Assembly: GCA_965207565.1 (NCBI GenBank)
Contig: CBDBMQ010000033.1
Coordinates: 391,484-455,483, forward strand
Direction of reading: 5' to 3'
DNA: 64,000 bases
Origin: Bin80 sp965207565
Lineage (GTDB): Bacteria; Bacteroidota; Rhodothermia; Rhodothermales; Bin80
Within the stretch, counting starts at the first letter, position 1. Each line of letters starts with the position of its first letter. Positions 53,204 through 63,043 of the stretch are shown piece by piece. The notes below the pieces were generated by a model, which was given only the letters and a program-made list of their open reading frames with translations, had not been told where the DNA came from and searched no databases. Made by a program: the position numbers and the translations under genes.

Positions 53204-56091
53204 CGAATAACGGCAAGTTTGATCAAGTGTGAATCCGTTTCCCCCGAGATGGATCGTGCCTTCACCCTAGCGTAGTACACACCACTCACCGCATCGGTCG
53301 TCCAAAGGGTCTCATACGGAATACCTGCTGAAGTGGTGAAGCTGATTGAATCTATCAGTGATCCGGCCGCATCTACAACCGTAACAGATACATCAGAGGG
53401 CTCGCTGGTCATGCACCGAAAAAACGTAGACCCGTCCCGGATTGGGTTCGGCCAGTTATAGGTTTCCGTTGCACTGAGGAGCGATGTAGTTTCAGCAATC
53501 TCTGTGTCCAGAGCGACAAAGCTTGTGTTTTGCGGCCCACCGTATTTTTCCGACCAAAGTACACGGTCAATGTCATTGAGCCTATAGCTGCGCAGCACAC
53601 CTGCCCTGGTAACAACCGTTAAGCTGTCTTTGGAAAGTAGGGGCGCAGCTTCCAAGGAAAATCCAGCAGACAAGGGGAAACCTGGGACCATCTCTCCCCC
53701 CTGCCCCAAGTCCATTGCATAGATATTGCCATCCGTGGCGGTAACGACAAGCACGATCGATTCATCCGACTTGTAAACGAGCGGAGAACTGGTTGCCGGG
53801 GCACCAATCCGAATGGGAAACGGAGGCAGTAAAGCACCTCCCTGGGAAAACGCAACCACTTTGTTGCCTACCGTAGTGGCAATGTCAAGTACTCCGTCCT
53901 GATTGAGATCTGCCATGGCAACTGCCTTGGAAAAATGATCTTCTTCGAAGTAAGCCGCAGCGGCAATTCGGATTACAAAGCCGTCGGGTTGCAAAAAAAG
54001 CAAATCTCTGGAACGTGGAATTGCCCCCCAAAGCCCCGTTTGATCCCGTCCCATTACCGGAGGCCCTGCATCATGGTCAAGTTGAAATGTCCATGCCGGA
54101 GGCGCCTCAAGTGGTCCTGCCTGTGACTGCCCAAAAACATAAATGCCCTCATCCGTTGCGACGATTCCCAGGGCTGGGTCATTAAGGCTGTAAGATTCAA
54201 TACTCTCCGATATTCGAAGAACTTCGGAGCGATCCGAACCCGTGAATTGAACATAGTGTGCATCCGCGTGATGTACGACCGGGCTGGTCGCCAGAAGTTG
54301 TGTCGGAAGCATGATTGACTGCACAAGTTCCAGCCTCTGACCTGTGATCGAGTAGCGTCTGAACGTCGAAGCTGCGCCGCCTTCCGTATCAATGGTGACA
54401 ATATTTGTGGCACTGAAAGCTGGCCGTACCTGCGCATTCATGCGACCGATACCCGGAATCACAACCTCGGTCCCCGTAAAGACTGCACTATGATTTGCGG
54501 TTGCACTGACACTACTTTCCACGCCAGCCTGCACCCCCAAAGAAATAGCTCCAAGGTCCACTACTGATCCGTCACCACTCTTTCGGAATGAAAAGGACAT
54601 GGCGGGGCCTGATTCTGAAAAATCTTCGATGATCAGGAAGCTATCTCCTCCCCCATTCGTTCGACTGTCTGGGTTTGTGTCCGGCCCGAACCGGTTCTCA
54701 TAGAGAGGGATGATTCGTCCGGAGGGAAGCGATACACTTGAGGGATTGTCTTCAAAATAAAAGTCAAACGGAGCGCCTACGTTTCCATCAAACCCAATAT
54801 CCTGTGCTCCATCGGCCTCTTCTATATCCACTGCCAACATGCTGGGATCGTTGTTACCCGCATGTGAAAACTGACGCTCATCAACATGCCAGATCAGAAT
54901 CCCCCCATTGTACTGTTCTTGATCAGAGTCCCAGCCAGGCAGAGCAAAATCATACGAGTTTGCCTGGGTCACGACTCCACCCTGAAATCCCTCTATGTTA
55001 AACCGGCTGAAATCATCCCGTACTTCGGGAATGGTTTGTGTCGAAAGTGCTCCGTCTTTAAATATTTGTAACGTAAGTCCCCGATTGCCCGGATCACGAA
55101 CACGGTTTTCCAGGAGGAAATATTCGGCTTGCGAAATCTCTACCTTAGCGACCTCCCCGACCATCAATTCATACGATCCTGGTTCCTGAATTTTCTTTGG
55201 ATTCACCCACCCCACTGCCGTACGTGTCCATGCACTGGGTAGTGGCGGGAATAGTCCACCATATGCAAAAATCCCCAAAGGGTCCATCAGCCCAAACGGA
55301 CCAATCACGGATTCCCCTGTATCCGTATTAAACAGATCTGGCACTCCCAGATAACTCATGAAGCTTGCCGCCAAAAGTCCATTAATGGACAGCTCCAGCA
55401 AAAAAGATTCATTGGTGATCGAATTCAAACCTGAACGCGTCTCTGTGCGTGGGATGATCATTGAATGATCCACTGGAACTCCCTTAAAGTTCAATTCACC
55501 GACTCCCAACCTACCCAGTAATTCGGAGCCCATGAAGATTGAAGGTAGATCCTGCGGGGTTTTGTCCAGTGTGGTTCCAATCAGCTCAATATCACGCCCG
55601 ACTCCTGCATGAAACAGGATGAAGGCCGTCTTCCCAGGCGCAAGTTGCATGGGATCAAACGCGCTGATCTGATCCGCCTCTATCCAGGCATCACGGACCA
55701 GTGCAGCCAACTTGGTAAGCTCCGCGTCACTTTCCGAATCCTCTCCAATCGGACTGTAGCTCGCCATATGATCATCCAACTGGATGATTTCCGGTACGAG
55801 GTAGGTAGAAAGCATGGTATTGCCTGCGCTGGCAATGCCGACGTAATGCTCCAGAAAATCAAGATGAGCCCGGAAGTAGCCTGCATCATGAGGAAGCGGA
55901 TCTACTTTGGGTTCAAGGGGGAACTGGAGCCCAGAAAATGTCCCATCCCCCGTTGTGAAGCGCGAGGTATCAGGGGCAAACTCAACACGAAGAGCGACCA
56001 CATTGTAATGTGGATCGGCTGGTTGAACAATCTGAGCCTGGACCTGAGGCAAAGATAAGAGGCCGAACATCCCGGCAAGGAGCCACCTCAT
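53200..56091 (-). CDS. M6-like protein with lost zinc site and T9SS sorting domain
   Basis: A 963-residue secreted protein, signal peptide MRWLLAGMFGLLSLPQVQAQ. The segment LGVPDLFNTDTG, GPFGLMDP and AWTRTAVGWVNP matches M6 (immune inhibitor A-like) metallopeptidases, where these follow the HExxH helix. Here the helix position reads LLAASFMSYLG (55321-55390) with no histidine, so catalysis is unlikely. A propeller-like middle region with an FG-GAP-type Asp turn (DLNQDGVLDIA) follows. The C-terminus is a YNWPNPI-type sorting domain (about residues 880-963) typical of type IX export. It probably acts as a binding or decoy protein; function unknown. Located between porV and the HExxH peptidase gene. 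Confidence 0.75.
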   Translation of the reverse strand: MRWLLAGMFGLLSLPQVQAQIVQPADPHYNVVALRVEFAPDTSRFTTGDGTFSGLQFPLEPKVDPLPHDAGYFRAHLDFLEHYVGIASAGNTMLSTYLVPEIIQLDDHMASYSPIGEDSESDAELTKLAALVRDAWIEADQISAFDPMQLAPGKTAFILFHAGVGRDIELIGTTLDKTPQDLPSIFMGSELLGRLGVGELNFKGVPVDHSMIIPRTETRSGLNSITNESFLLELSINGLLAASFMSYLGVPDLFNTDTGESVIGPFGLMDPLGIFAYGGLFPPLPSAWTRTAVGWVNPKKIQEPGSYELMVGEVAKVEISQAEYFLLENRVRDPGNRGLTLQIFKDGALSTQTIPEVRDDFSRFNIEGFQGGVVTQANSYDFALPGWDSDQEQYNGGILIWHVDERQFSHAGNNDPSMLAVDIEEADGAQDIGFDGNVGAPFDFYFEDNPSSVSLPSGRIIPLYENRFGPDTNPDSRTNGGGDSFLIIEDFSESGPAMSFSFRKSGDGSVVDLGAISLGVQAGVESSVSATANHSAVFTGTEVVIPGIGRMNAQVRPAFSATNIVTIDTEGGAASTFRRYSITGQRLELVQSIMLPTQLLATSPVVHHADAHYVQFTGSDRSEVLRISESIESYSLNDPALGIVATDEGIYVFGQSQAGPLEAPPAWTFQLDHDAGPPVMGRDQTGLWGAIPRSRDLLFLQPDGFVIRIAAAAYFEEDHFSKAVAMADLNQDGVLDIATTVGNKVVAFSQGGALLPPFPIRIGAPATSSPLVYKSDESIVLVVTATDGNIYAMDLGQGGEMVPGFPLSAGFSLEAAPLLSKDSLTVVTRAGVLRSYRLNDIDRVLWSEKYGGPQNTSFVALDTEIAETTSLLSATETYNWPNPIRDGSTFFRCMTSEPSDVSVTVVDAAGSLIDSISFTTSAGIPYETLWTTDAVSGVYYARVKARSISGETDSHLIKLAVIR

Positions 56092-56113
56092 CCCGTTGAG
56101 GCCTTGATCCGTG

Positions 56114-57301
56114 CTAACGCGCAAAGTTCAGAAGGAGTGAGAAACGCATGGTATCCGAAAGCGGATGATTTTCCTTCATCGCGTATACATACGAAAAGTC
56201 AACCCCGACGATATTATACCGGATCCCGGCCCCAAAAGTCAGAAACTCTCTGTTTCCGTTGTAAGGATTTTCGTAAAAATATCCCCCACGGGCAGCGAAC
56301 AGGTTGTTATACCAGTATTCAAAGCCAACCGACACTAGCAGTTGGTCAATCACCGACAAGTTTTGGAACTCCTGCTCTTCACTGTTTACAGCAGATGTCA
56401 AGATTTCAATGGGAGTCCACGCAGAAAAGATTGCACGATAAAACGGATCCGAGGAAAAGGTCGGGATACAAGTTTCTGGATTGGACGCATCAATACACTC
56501 CTCAGAAACTCGTTGTCGAACAAGAATTTTTGAAGCATCCGTTGCCAACGTGATCTTGTTATAGTCATCAAATTCAAGTGTCAAGGCCTGTCCAAAGCGT
56601 AGCAAGGTCGGAATCGGGTCTGCCTGTTCACTGTCCGAATATTGAATCTTCGGTCCCATATTGGCAAGGTTGAACCCAACGTTATACTGTCCAGCCATAG
56701 TACCAAGATAGAACTCTGGAAATTTGTACAACGCAGCGATATCCACCCCCACGGAAACACCAGGACGTGACTCCTGTGCACCAACGCTGACACTGGCCAA
56801 ATTGGATCGAATCCAGCGCACACCGGTGCCAAGTGAAAGATTCTGGGTCACCTTGAATCCGTACGAAACCCCCACGGACAGATCATACGAGCGAAATGTC
56901 CCCAGCGGGGTATTGATTTCATCTCGATGCTCGTGCTCCCCAAGATTGAGGAAGGTGACATGGGCACCAACGGTTCCCCAGTTTTTGATATGATGCTTCG
57001 CAACTAGGTACTCGAAAAAAAGATCGGAGGTGAGTTCGGGCAACCAGTTACTGTGTGTCAGTGCAACCTCGGTACCTACTTGATCGGCCAATCCGGCGGG
57101 ATTCCAAAACAAAGCATTTGCATTGTCCGCAACCGCCACACCTGCATTCCCCATGCCGGCAGCCCTGCTATCGGGCTCAATCATGAGAAATACGACCGCT
57201 GCCGCCCCTGTCTGGGCATTGGCATTTTGAGCTAGGCTGCTACAGGCAACCAGAATCAAAAGTGTGAGAATATGAATAGATCTGAATGTGTAGCTTTTCA
57301 T
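56114..57301 (-). CDS. porV: Type IX secretion outer-membrane protein PorV
   Basis: A 395-residue outer-membrane beta-barrel of the FadL-like PorV family. After the signal peptide it shows FLMIEPDSRAAGMGNAGVAVADNANALFWNPAGL, the PorV/PorQ hallmark, and ends with an amphipathic FSLLLNFAR strand. In T9SS, PorV shuttles sorted substrates to the PorU attachment machinery. It lies 40 bases downstream of porU, the standard gene order. Confidence 0.93.
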   Translation of the reverse strand: MKSYTFRSIHILTLLILVACSSLAQNANAQTGAAAVVFLMIEPDSRAAGMGNAGVAVADNANALFWNPAGLADQVGTEVALTHSNWLPELTSDLFFEYLVAKHHIKNWGTVGAHVTFLNLGEHEHRDEINTPLGTFRSYDLSVGVSYGFKVTQNLSLGTGVRWIRSNLASVSVGAQESRPGVSVGVDIAALYKFPEFYLGTMAGQYNVGFNLANMGPKIQYSDSEQADPIPTLLRFGQALTLEFDDYNKITLATDASKILVRQRVSEECIDASNPETCIPTFSSDPFYRAIFSAWTPIEILTSAVNSEEQEFQNLSVIDQLLVSVGFEYWYNNLFAARGGYFYENPYNGNREFLTFGAGIRYNIVGVDFSYVYAMKENHPLSDTMRFSLLLNFAR

Positions 57302-57341
57302 ACCGTTAAATCTTGTGAGGAAAAAGTTCTGTCAGCTGTCC

Positions 57342-60300
57342 TTAGCGCACGACGGCTAATTTTTCGATGATCTCAGCAATATGCTGTGCCTCCGCTCCCA
57401 TCGTCTCCGCTCTCAACTTGTATAAATACACGCCAGGAGAGAGTCTTGCATAATCGTTGTCCAATCCATCCCATGAAATCTGCATTGGTCCTGCAGGCAA
57501 TAACTCTTCCGTTTCCAGGGTTCGTATGGGTCTCCCTGCAAGAGTATACACCCGAACGTGCACTTTAACCGGCGTACCCGGCACTTGGTTGTGTTCAAAC
57601 ACAAAACGTGTTGGGCCGGTCGTTGGATTCGGGTAATTAAATACGTTTCTGATCACCAGTTCTTCCGTATCTGTAACAACAAAGTCCAGTGTGGACTCTC
57701 CTGAGTTGTTGAGCACATCCCATACCCGAAGGCTGAGCGTGTGAGGTCCTGAGGTAAGTGCCTCCTCAAATGAATAAGAAACGGATCCCCTCTGAAAGGA
57801 ATCTTCGTCACTTTCATAACGGTTCCCAATATTGATTGCATCTATTTCGTTTTCATCAATAACGAGTAACATCTCATGACCGATCCCTGCTCCTACGGTG
57901 TTGATTCCACTTTCATCATGGATACGCGCAAAAAGTTGAGGTTGGGCAGGTGCCAGTCCTCCACTGGTAAACGTTTCATCACCAAGAAAAAGTTCAATCT
58001 TGGGTCCTTCTACATCATCCGCTGTATCATCTGAAGTCCCACCAACAATAAATTGTTCCGAATAGCCGTTTACATGCTCCGAGGCGCCCTGTGCATAGAG
58101 CGTGATTTTTCCAGGCTTATTTGCGTACGAAATGTCTTTAGGAACCACAAATCGTGCCGTAAACTCACCATTGACGACTCGTGTCCTACCTCGCCATATG
58201 AGATCTTCCCGCACCTCATAATAAGGCTGTGGCATATACCGAAATATTTCTCGCGGGATCAGCACCTGTCTCAGTGCATCAAACACGATTAGTGACACTG
58301 TGCCATCAAAGGATGCATTCCTTGTACCATCCGGCTTGCGGATTTCACCTTTTAATTCAATTCGCTCCAAAGCACGCATTTTCCCCGTCGTAGTGCGGAG
58401 TTCGTCTCCATTGATGTGCGTGATTGCGGCATGATCAGCCGGTAGTCCCAATCGAAGAGTCGGATCTCCAAGAAGATTGAATTTGCGGTTATTGCCCTCG
58501 TATCCCACCCGTCTGTTCTTAGTTCTTCGCAAAGCATCGCCCAGTCGGGGAAGCAAATGATCTGGTTCACGCCGAAAGAGTTCTTCATTGAGGGCTACAT
58601 TCAGTCCTACATTGAGGGTCGTTGCATCTCCCGATGTATACACCGTGCGTACCGTGGTCAAGAGTGCAATGGCACCACCCGCAGGATTAAGAAGCAATTC
58701 CTCTGCACCTGTTTGCTCACTTCCTAAATCCCATCTCCCAAAGGAACAGGTTGCCGTAATGAATACGGCAAGAGCATCATAATTCTGAAGGCTGCGAGAA
58801 TCCTCAACGGTAAATAAATTTTCCTGTGCGAGTGCCCGCTCTCCCCCATGTCCACTGAAATTTACCACCAATGTACCTTCATCAATGGAAGACAGTAAAT
58901 CTTGACGTGCCTTGGGGATGCGCCAGATATTCAAGAACTCCCGGTTATACGAGATCGCGTAGATCTTCTGTTGATTGATTTCCGGGACCAATTTTTTTAC
59001 TGCGACCGCAACCACATCGGTATTTTGCGTATGTAGATCACGGTCGTTCTGAAGCCCGGCCGTTCCTGTGGGGCCATCATCTGCCAAAAACAGATAGCGG
59101 TTACGCCATTGGCCATAGGTTGCTGGATTCTCATAGTGCGCAATTTTGTCAATCATCAACTGGGCTTCTTCCACGGTATGCACAGTAAAACGCCCGATCC
59201 CCACATCAACACGTTCATTCAGATGGGCATTCGCACCGATGAATGTTCCTCGCGAAAATGGCCACAGCCCTTCATTATCGTCTAACAATCCAAAATAATC
59301 ATCAGTCGTATAGGACGTTTCAGGATTCCATGACTCCTCGGTTTCGAACGGTGGAATCAGGTTCGGAAAGGTTGCGGATGCGTCCAGATTTCGATAGTCA
59401 AAATGCCCATCACCAAACAGAAGTACATATTTGAGGAGCCGCTCCTCATCAGGGCTTCTGTCATAAATAAATTTCAAGTAATCCCTTAGTCCGCGTATAT
59501 CTTGTTGACCACCTGAGAACTCATTGTAGATCTGATTGATGTCAACGACCTCAACGGTCATCCCCTCTGCTCTGCGACGATCCGCCAAGGCTCTTGCCTG
59601 ATCGAAGAATTGACTTGGAGAAACAATGACAAAGTCCGGCCAAGATTGAATCCCATGCAGGTTCTGAGCTGCCACATTGCATGCGGAACCACACACTGCA
59701 GCAGCATTCAGCGATTGAACTTGATCGGGTGTAAACGCAATCAACTCCCGGGGTTGATCAAGAGATACGGCAGTTGCCTGGACTAGAAAAGTACCGCCTT
59801 GCGACTCAACACCCAGCCAGCGGTAGGCTCCGGGCTCAGTGACATCAAGAATAATCGGGGCGGAATTGAACCCTCGTAGGACGAATGTAAAGGTCCCCGC
59901 TTCGGCCAGAGGGGTACTGAATTGGAGTGGATTTTCCCCCGCTTGCAATACTTTTGGGTAAAATATGCGCACCCAATCAAGGGCGGCCTGAGGCCCCCCT
60001 ATCTGATCCTCAAGATCAGCCGTCAGTGTGATGGTCTGATTTGCCGTCACCGCGTGCTCAAATTCTGCAATTCCTGAGCGGGCAATTGAAGTGGTTGCGG
60101 CGCTGGAAATTGGCCCGTAATTTATACTGTGAAGAATACGGTTCTCATCTCTATAATGCAGACTGGCTGCAGGGTTGCTCTGTATGGCTGCCCGAATTTG
60201 ATATTTTAATGTGCCGTTGCCCAATCCAGGCAGCTCGCTATTTTGAAGTATGGTACGCCCTGGCCCTGCCCCCGGTATAAGTGTACTCACCCAGGTATGA

Positions 60301-61397
60301 CCGGAATGCCCCCCTTCCCGCCCCCACAGGTACTCATCCAGATCTATATAAAAGCGCCCATTCACTTCTGAAAGCACGGCCGTAGCGGGGCTGTCTGTAT
60401 AATTCCTCTGCACATAGGATTGGCTTTCAGCAGTCCCGATATCCAGAAAGTAATAATTGGTCGAGTCAAACGGATGTACATAGTGAGTCCATTGCCGAAT
60501 GAGTTCTCCGTTCTGGTCCAAAATTGGTCGTCCTCTGGAGTCCGTCAACTGTTTACTGTACCATCCACTTGGCCCTTTACCGTAGAACCATACCGCATCC
60601 CCTTCATCAAAGCTACCATCTCCTCCTCCCTGCACAAAAACCTGGTTTTCCGCCAAATCTGCAGTCCGGGGATCACTGTTTAGAGCGGGAACCGGAACCC
60701 CTCCATTCCCAAATACTCGGATCTGTTCTGGGTCAATGTTTTCCACAGAAGTCCCCAACCCTGGCAAGGACTCAAGGAACGTGCGGTCAATCCGATACAT
60801 TCCTGTCTCAGAGATGGCAATCTTGAAAAAATCCCCATCTGCAAGAACGCTCCGACTTACGCCAAGGTGTGGATTGTCTGAAGTGCCGTAGCGCTGAATT
60901 GATTCCTGCGAGGCAGGATAAGTTATCTCAATGCGCATGCGCCTGTAACGTCGCAATCGTTCTGAGACCAGATCGTACGTTACGAGCCGCACAACCAAAG
61001 TAGCTACTGGCCGTTTTCGTGAAAGCCCCAGTCCGACGATTGCAGCCGCCTCGTCACCAACCCCCGGAACCGGGTCAAACGAGTATTCATCGTACTCCGC
61101 CCCCAACACGCGAACCGAAGGCTGCACCAGAGAGGGAAGATCCATCGCCTCCGACATCTCTAAGAGCCCACTTACAGATGGCTCAGCATCTCCCCATTCC
61201 GCATTCAATTCATAAAGGCTACGGCCCGGCTCAGATTCAATGAGACGCAGAGACGCATCCTGTGCTGCAACTGGTATAAAGCCTCCAGTCACTAACAGGA
61301 ATAAAACGGCAAATATCTTTACCCGATACACCAGTCTAGGAAAACGCCAAAAGGCACTTAATTGAACTATTGATTCGTCACGACTCACAGGTCGCAC
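57342..61397 (-). CDS. porU: Type IX secretion sortase PorU (C25 family)
   Basis: A gingipain-like cysteine protease that cleaves T9SS C-terminal signals at the outer membrane. The C25 catalytic pair is visible as NFSGHGGERALAQE (His, 58830-58865) and ITATCSFGRWD (Cys, 58731-58760). The C-terminus is a type-A sorting domain (NYPNPTTG...SPGVYLYKL). The frame begins with a GTG at 61397; the signal peptide (VKIFAVLFLLVTG) would also fit a GTG about 22 codons later. At roughly 1330-1351 residues it is normal for PorU. It is the first gene of the porU-porV run. Confidence 0.93.
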   Translation of the reverse strand: MRPVSRDESIVQLSAFWRFPRLVYRVKIFAVLFLLVTGGFIPVAAQDASLRLIESEPGRSLYELNAEWGDAEPSVSGLLEMSEAMDLPSLVQPSVRVLGAEYDEYSFDPVPGVGDEAAAIVGLGLSRKRPVATLVVRLVTYDLVSERLRRYRRMRIEITYPASQESIQRYGTSDNPHLGVSRSVLADGDFFKIAISETGMYRIDRTFLESLPGLGTSVENIDPEQIRVFGNGGVPVPALNSDPRTADLAENQVFVQGGGDGSFDEGDAVWFYGKGPSGWYSKQLTDSRGRPILDQNGELIRQWTHYVHPFDSTNYYFLDIGTAESQSYVQRNYTDSPATAVLSEVNGRFYIDLDEYLWGREGGHSGHTWVSTLIPGAGPGRTILQNSELPGLGNGTLKYQIRAAIQSNPAASLHYRDENRILHSINYGPISSAATTSIARSGIAEFEHAVTANQTITLTADLEDQIGGPQAALDWVRIFYPKVLQAGENPLQFSTPLAEAGTFTFVLRGFNSAPIILDVTEPGAYRWLGVESQGGTFLVQATAVSLDQPRELIAFTPDQVQSLNAAAVCGSACNVAAQNLHGIQSWPDFVIVSPSQFFDQARALADRRRAEGMTVEVVDINQIYNEFSGGQQDIRGLRDYLKFIYDRSPDEERLLKYVLLFGDGHFDYRNLDASATFPNLIPPFETEESWNPETSYTTDDYFGLLDDNEGLWPFSRGTFIGANAHLNERVDVGIGRFTVHTVEEAQLMIDKIAHYENPATYGQWRNRYLFLADDGPTGTAGLQNDRDLHTQNTDVVAVAVKKLVPEINQQKIYAISYNREFLNIWRIPKARQDLLSSIDEGTLVVNFSGHGGERALAQENLFTVEDSRSLQNYDALAVFITATCSFGRWDLGSEQTGAEELLLNPAGGAIALLTTVRTVYTSGDATTLNVGLNVALNEELFRREPDHLLPRLGDALRRTKNRRVGYEGNNRKFNLLGDPTLRLGLPADHAAITHINGDELRTTTGKMRALERIELKGEIRKPDGTRNASFDGTVSLIVFDALRQVLIPREIFRYMPQPYYEVREDLIWRGRTRVVNGEFTARFVVPKDISYANKPGKITLYAQGASEHVNGYSEQFIVGGTSDDTADDVEGPKIELFLGDETFTSGGLAPAQPQLFARIHDESGINTVGAGIGHEMLLVIDENEIDAINIGNRYESDEDSFQRGSVSYSFEEALTSGPHTLSLRVWDVLNNSGESTLDFVVTDTEELVIRNVFNYPNPTTGPTRFVFEHNQVPGTPVKVHVRVYTLAGRPIRTLETEELLPAGPMQISWDGLDNDYARLSPGVYLYKLRAETMGAEAQHIAEIIEKLAVVR

Positions 61398-61485
61398 TTA
61401 TACACTGGGTAGCTTTTTTCAGGCAATAAGAAAATCTTGGGTGAGTGACCGGGTTTACTCATACATCCTTTGAGTGTTCCTTAAA

Positions 61486-62337
61486 TCAGAATACCTCCTC
61501 CAGCGGCCTAGGCATGCAGGTAGTTATGCCCTTCTCTGTTTCATGTAAGCTGGCGATGGTGACTTCAGCATCATGCTCAAAAAACAGTTGCCACTGATGC
61601 TTCAGTGCCCTGCGAAGAAACATCTCCTTTTCTTTTACCGTGATCAGCGGTTGAACATCATAAGCCATAACCCAGGGACCCCGTAAATGATGAACCGTTG
61701 GCAAAAGATCGGCACAGAATACAATGATCCCCTCTCTTCCACTGATCTTGACCAACTGCTGCGCGGCCGTGTGGCCATTCATCACTAAAAGGTCAATCCC
61801 TGGAAAAATACTCCCTTCCCCAAGATGTGTTTTTAACTGTCCTGCTGCAGCCAGTGGCTCAAAATTATCGACAAAGAAGGACGCTCGTTCACGGATATTG
61901 GGATTCCTGGCTTCCTCCAGATGATGCTGTTGCAAATGGTAGGTGGCATTTTCGAATTTGGGGACAATTCGAGAGCCCCTGCGATCTGTGCTACCACCCG
62001 CATGATCAAAATGTAGATGTGTCAGAATGACATCTGTAACATCCCCAACACTAAAACCTGCCTTCTTGAGAGAGGCTTCCAATAAACATCCCTCCAACGC
62101 ATAGATATCTCTAAACCGCTGATCATACTTGTTTCCAGCACCATTATCAATGAGGATGAGGCGCCCATCTCCTTCAAGCAGGAGCGATCTCATTGACATC
62201 TGGATACGGTTGCGATCATCGGGTGGGATCCGCCGTTCCCATAGTACGCGTGGAATGATCCCAAACATTGCACCCCCATCAAGTCTGAAGCGACCACACT
62301 CAATCGTATGCAGTGTATACGGCCCAATCTGCGACAT
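61486..62337 (-). CDS. MBL-fold metallo-hydrolase
   Basis: A 283-residue beta-lactamase-fold hydrolase with the binuclear metal motif THLHFDHAGG and further ligands in MNGHTAAQ and CADLLPTVHH. No signal peptide, so cytoplasmic. Related proteins hydrolyse lactones, phosphodiesters or thioesters; the substrate is not readable here. Co-directional with the LON-domain gene 5 bases upstream. Confidence 0.85.
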   Translation of the reverse strand: MSQIGPYTLHTIECGRFRLDGGAMFGIIPRVLWERRIPPDDRNRIQMSMRSLLLEGDGRLILIDNGAGNKYDQRFRDIYALEGCLLEASLKKAGFSVGDVTDVILTHLHFDHAGGSTDRRGSRIVPKFENATYHLQQHHLEEARNPNIRERASFFVDNFEPLAAAGQLKTHLGEGSIFPGIDLLVMNGHTAAQQLVKISGREGIIVFCADLLPTVHHLRGPWVMAYDVQPLITVKEKEMFLRRALKHQWQLFFEHDAEVTIASLHETEKGITTCMPRPLEEVF

Positions 62338-62342
62338 CAGCG

Positions 62343-62987
62343 CTAGCTTTTTTCGGGAGGGAAGTCCTTAAAGTGTCCATTTGACATGACCCGTTGGCGG
62401 ATTTCCCATTTTTCAACCACCTTGGGGATCAACTCTGCAAGGTATTCGCTTAGGAACTGAACTCGCTCACTCTCGCATTGCACTTCAAGTAAGTCCTGAC
62501 GTTGATCAAGTGACAGGCCACAATTCCGCCCGATCAGCCATGAGACTGAATCCTCGGATTGGTAGTATTGAGGGTCTACCGTTCGACCAGCAATTTCCAA
62601 AAGTTTAATGTGCTGTGCAATCAGTTGCTCTTTTTTGACCAGAGATACCGGTTCAGTTGTATCATTGTACTGCTCTACAATCCCCTGCTGATATGACTTG
62701 GTCCTATCTATCTTGATAATCTGAACCCGATGAACTCCTCCAACCTGAATATCAACTCGACCATCAGCATACTGCGCGAGTACATGTTCAATATGAGCGA
62801 TGCAACCAATTTCGTTTATCTGTCTGTCATTGCCACGTACAATCACAAATGGCGTATCCTTGGCCATGCAGTTGGCGACCATTTCCTTGTAACGCGGCTC
62901 GAATATATGCAGATTTTTCCGCTCGCTTGGATACAATACAGTATCCAGAAGAAACAGCCCCAGTTTATTTGGTATATCGGCGCCCAT
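62343..62987 (-). CDS. Lon N-terminal (substrate-binding) domain protein
   Basis: A 214-residue free-standing LON domain. The pattern GLFLLDTVLYPSERKNLHIFEPRY near the N-terminus and GVHRVQIIKID in the middle match PF02190, and no ATPase or Ser-Lys protease domain follows. Such proteins may bind peptides or regulate proteolysis; function unknown. It is divergent from an outer-membrane protein gene across a 56-base gap that should hold both promoters. Confidence 0.85.
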   Translation of the reverse strand: MGADIPNKLGLFLLDTVLYPSERKNLHIFEPRYKEMVANCMAKDTPFVIVRGNDRQINEIGCIAHIEHVLAQYADGRVDIQVGGVHRVQIIKIDRTKSYQQGIVEQYNDTTEPVSLVKKEQLIAQHIKLLEIAGRTVDPQYYQSEDSVSWLIGRNCGLSLDQRQDLLEVQCESERVQFLSEYLAELIPKVVEKWEIRQRVMSNGHFKDFPPEKS

Positions 62988-63043
62988 AGTGAGTTCGTAT
63001 GAAGGTATTGCGTGTGTGGTTCCTTTTTATGGTTTGTTGAATC

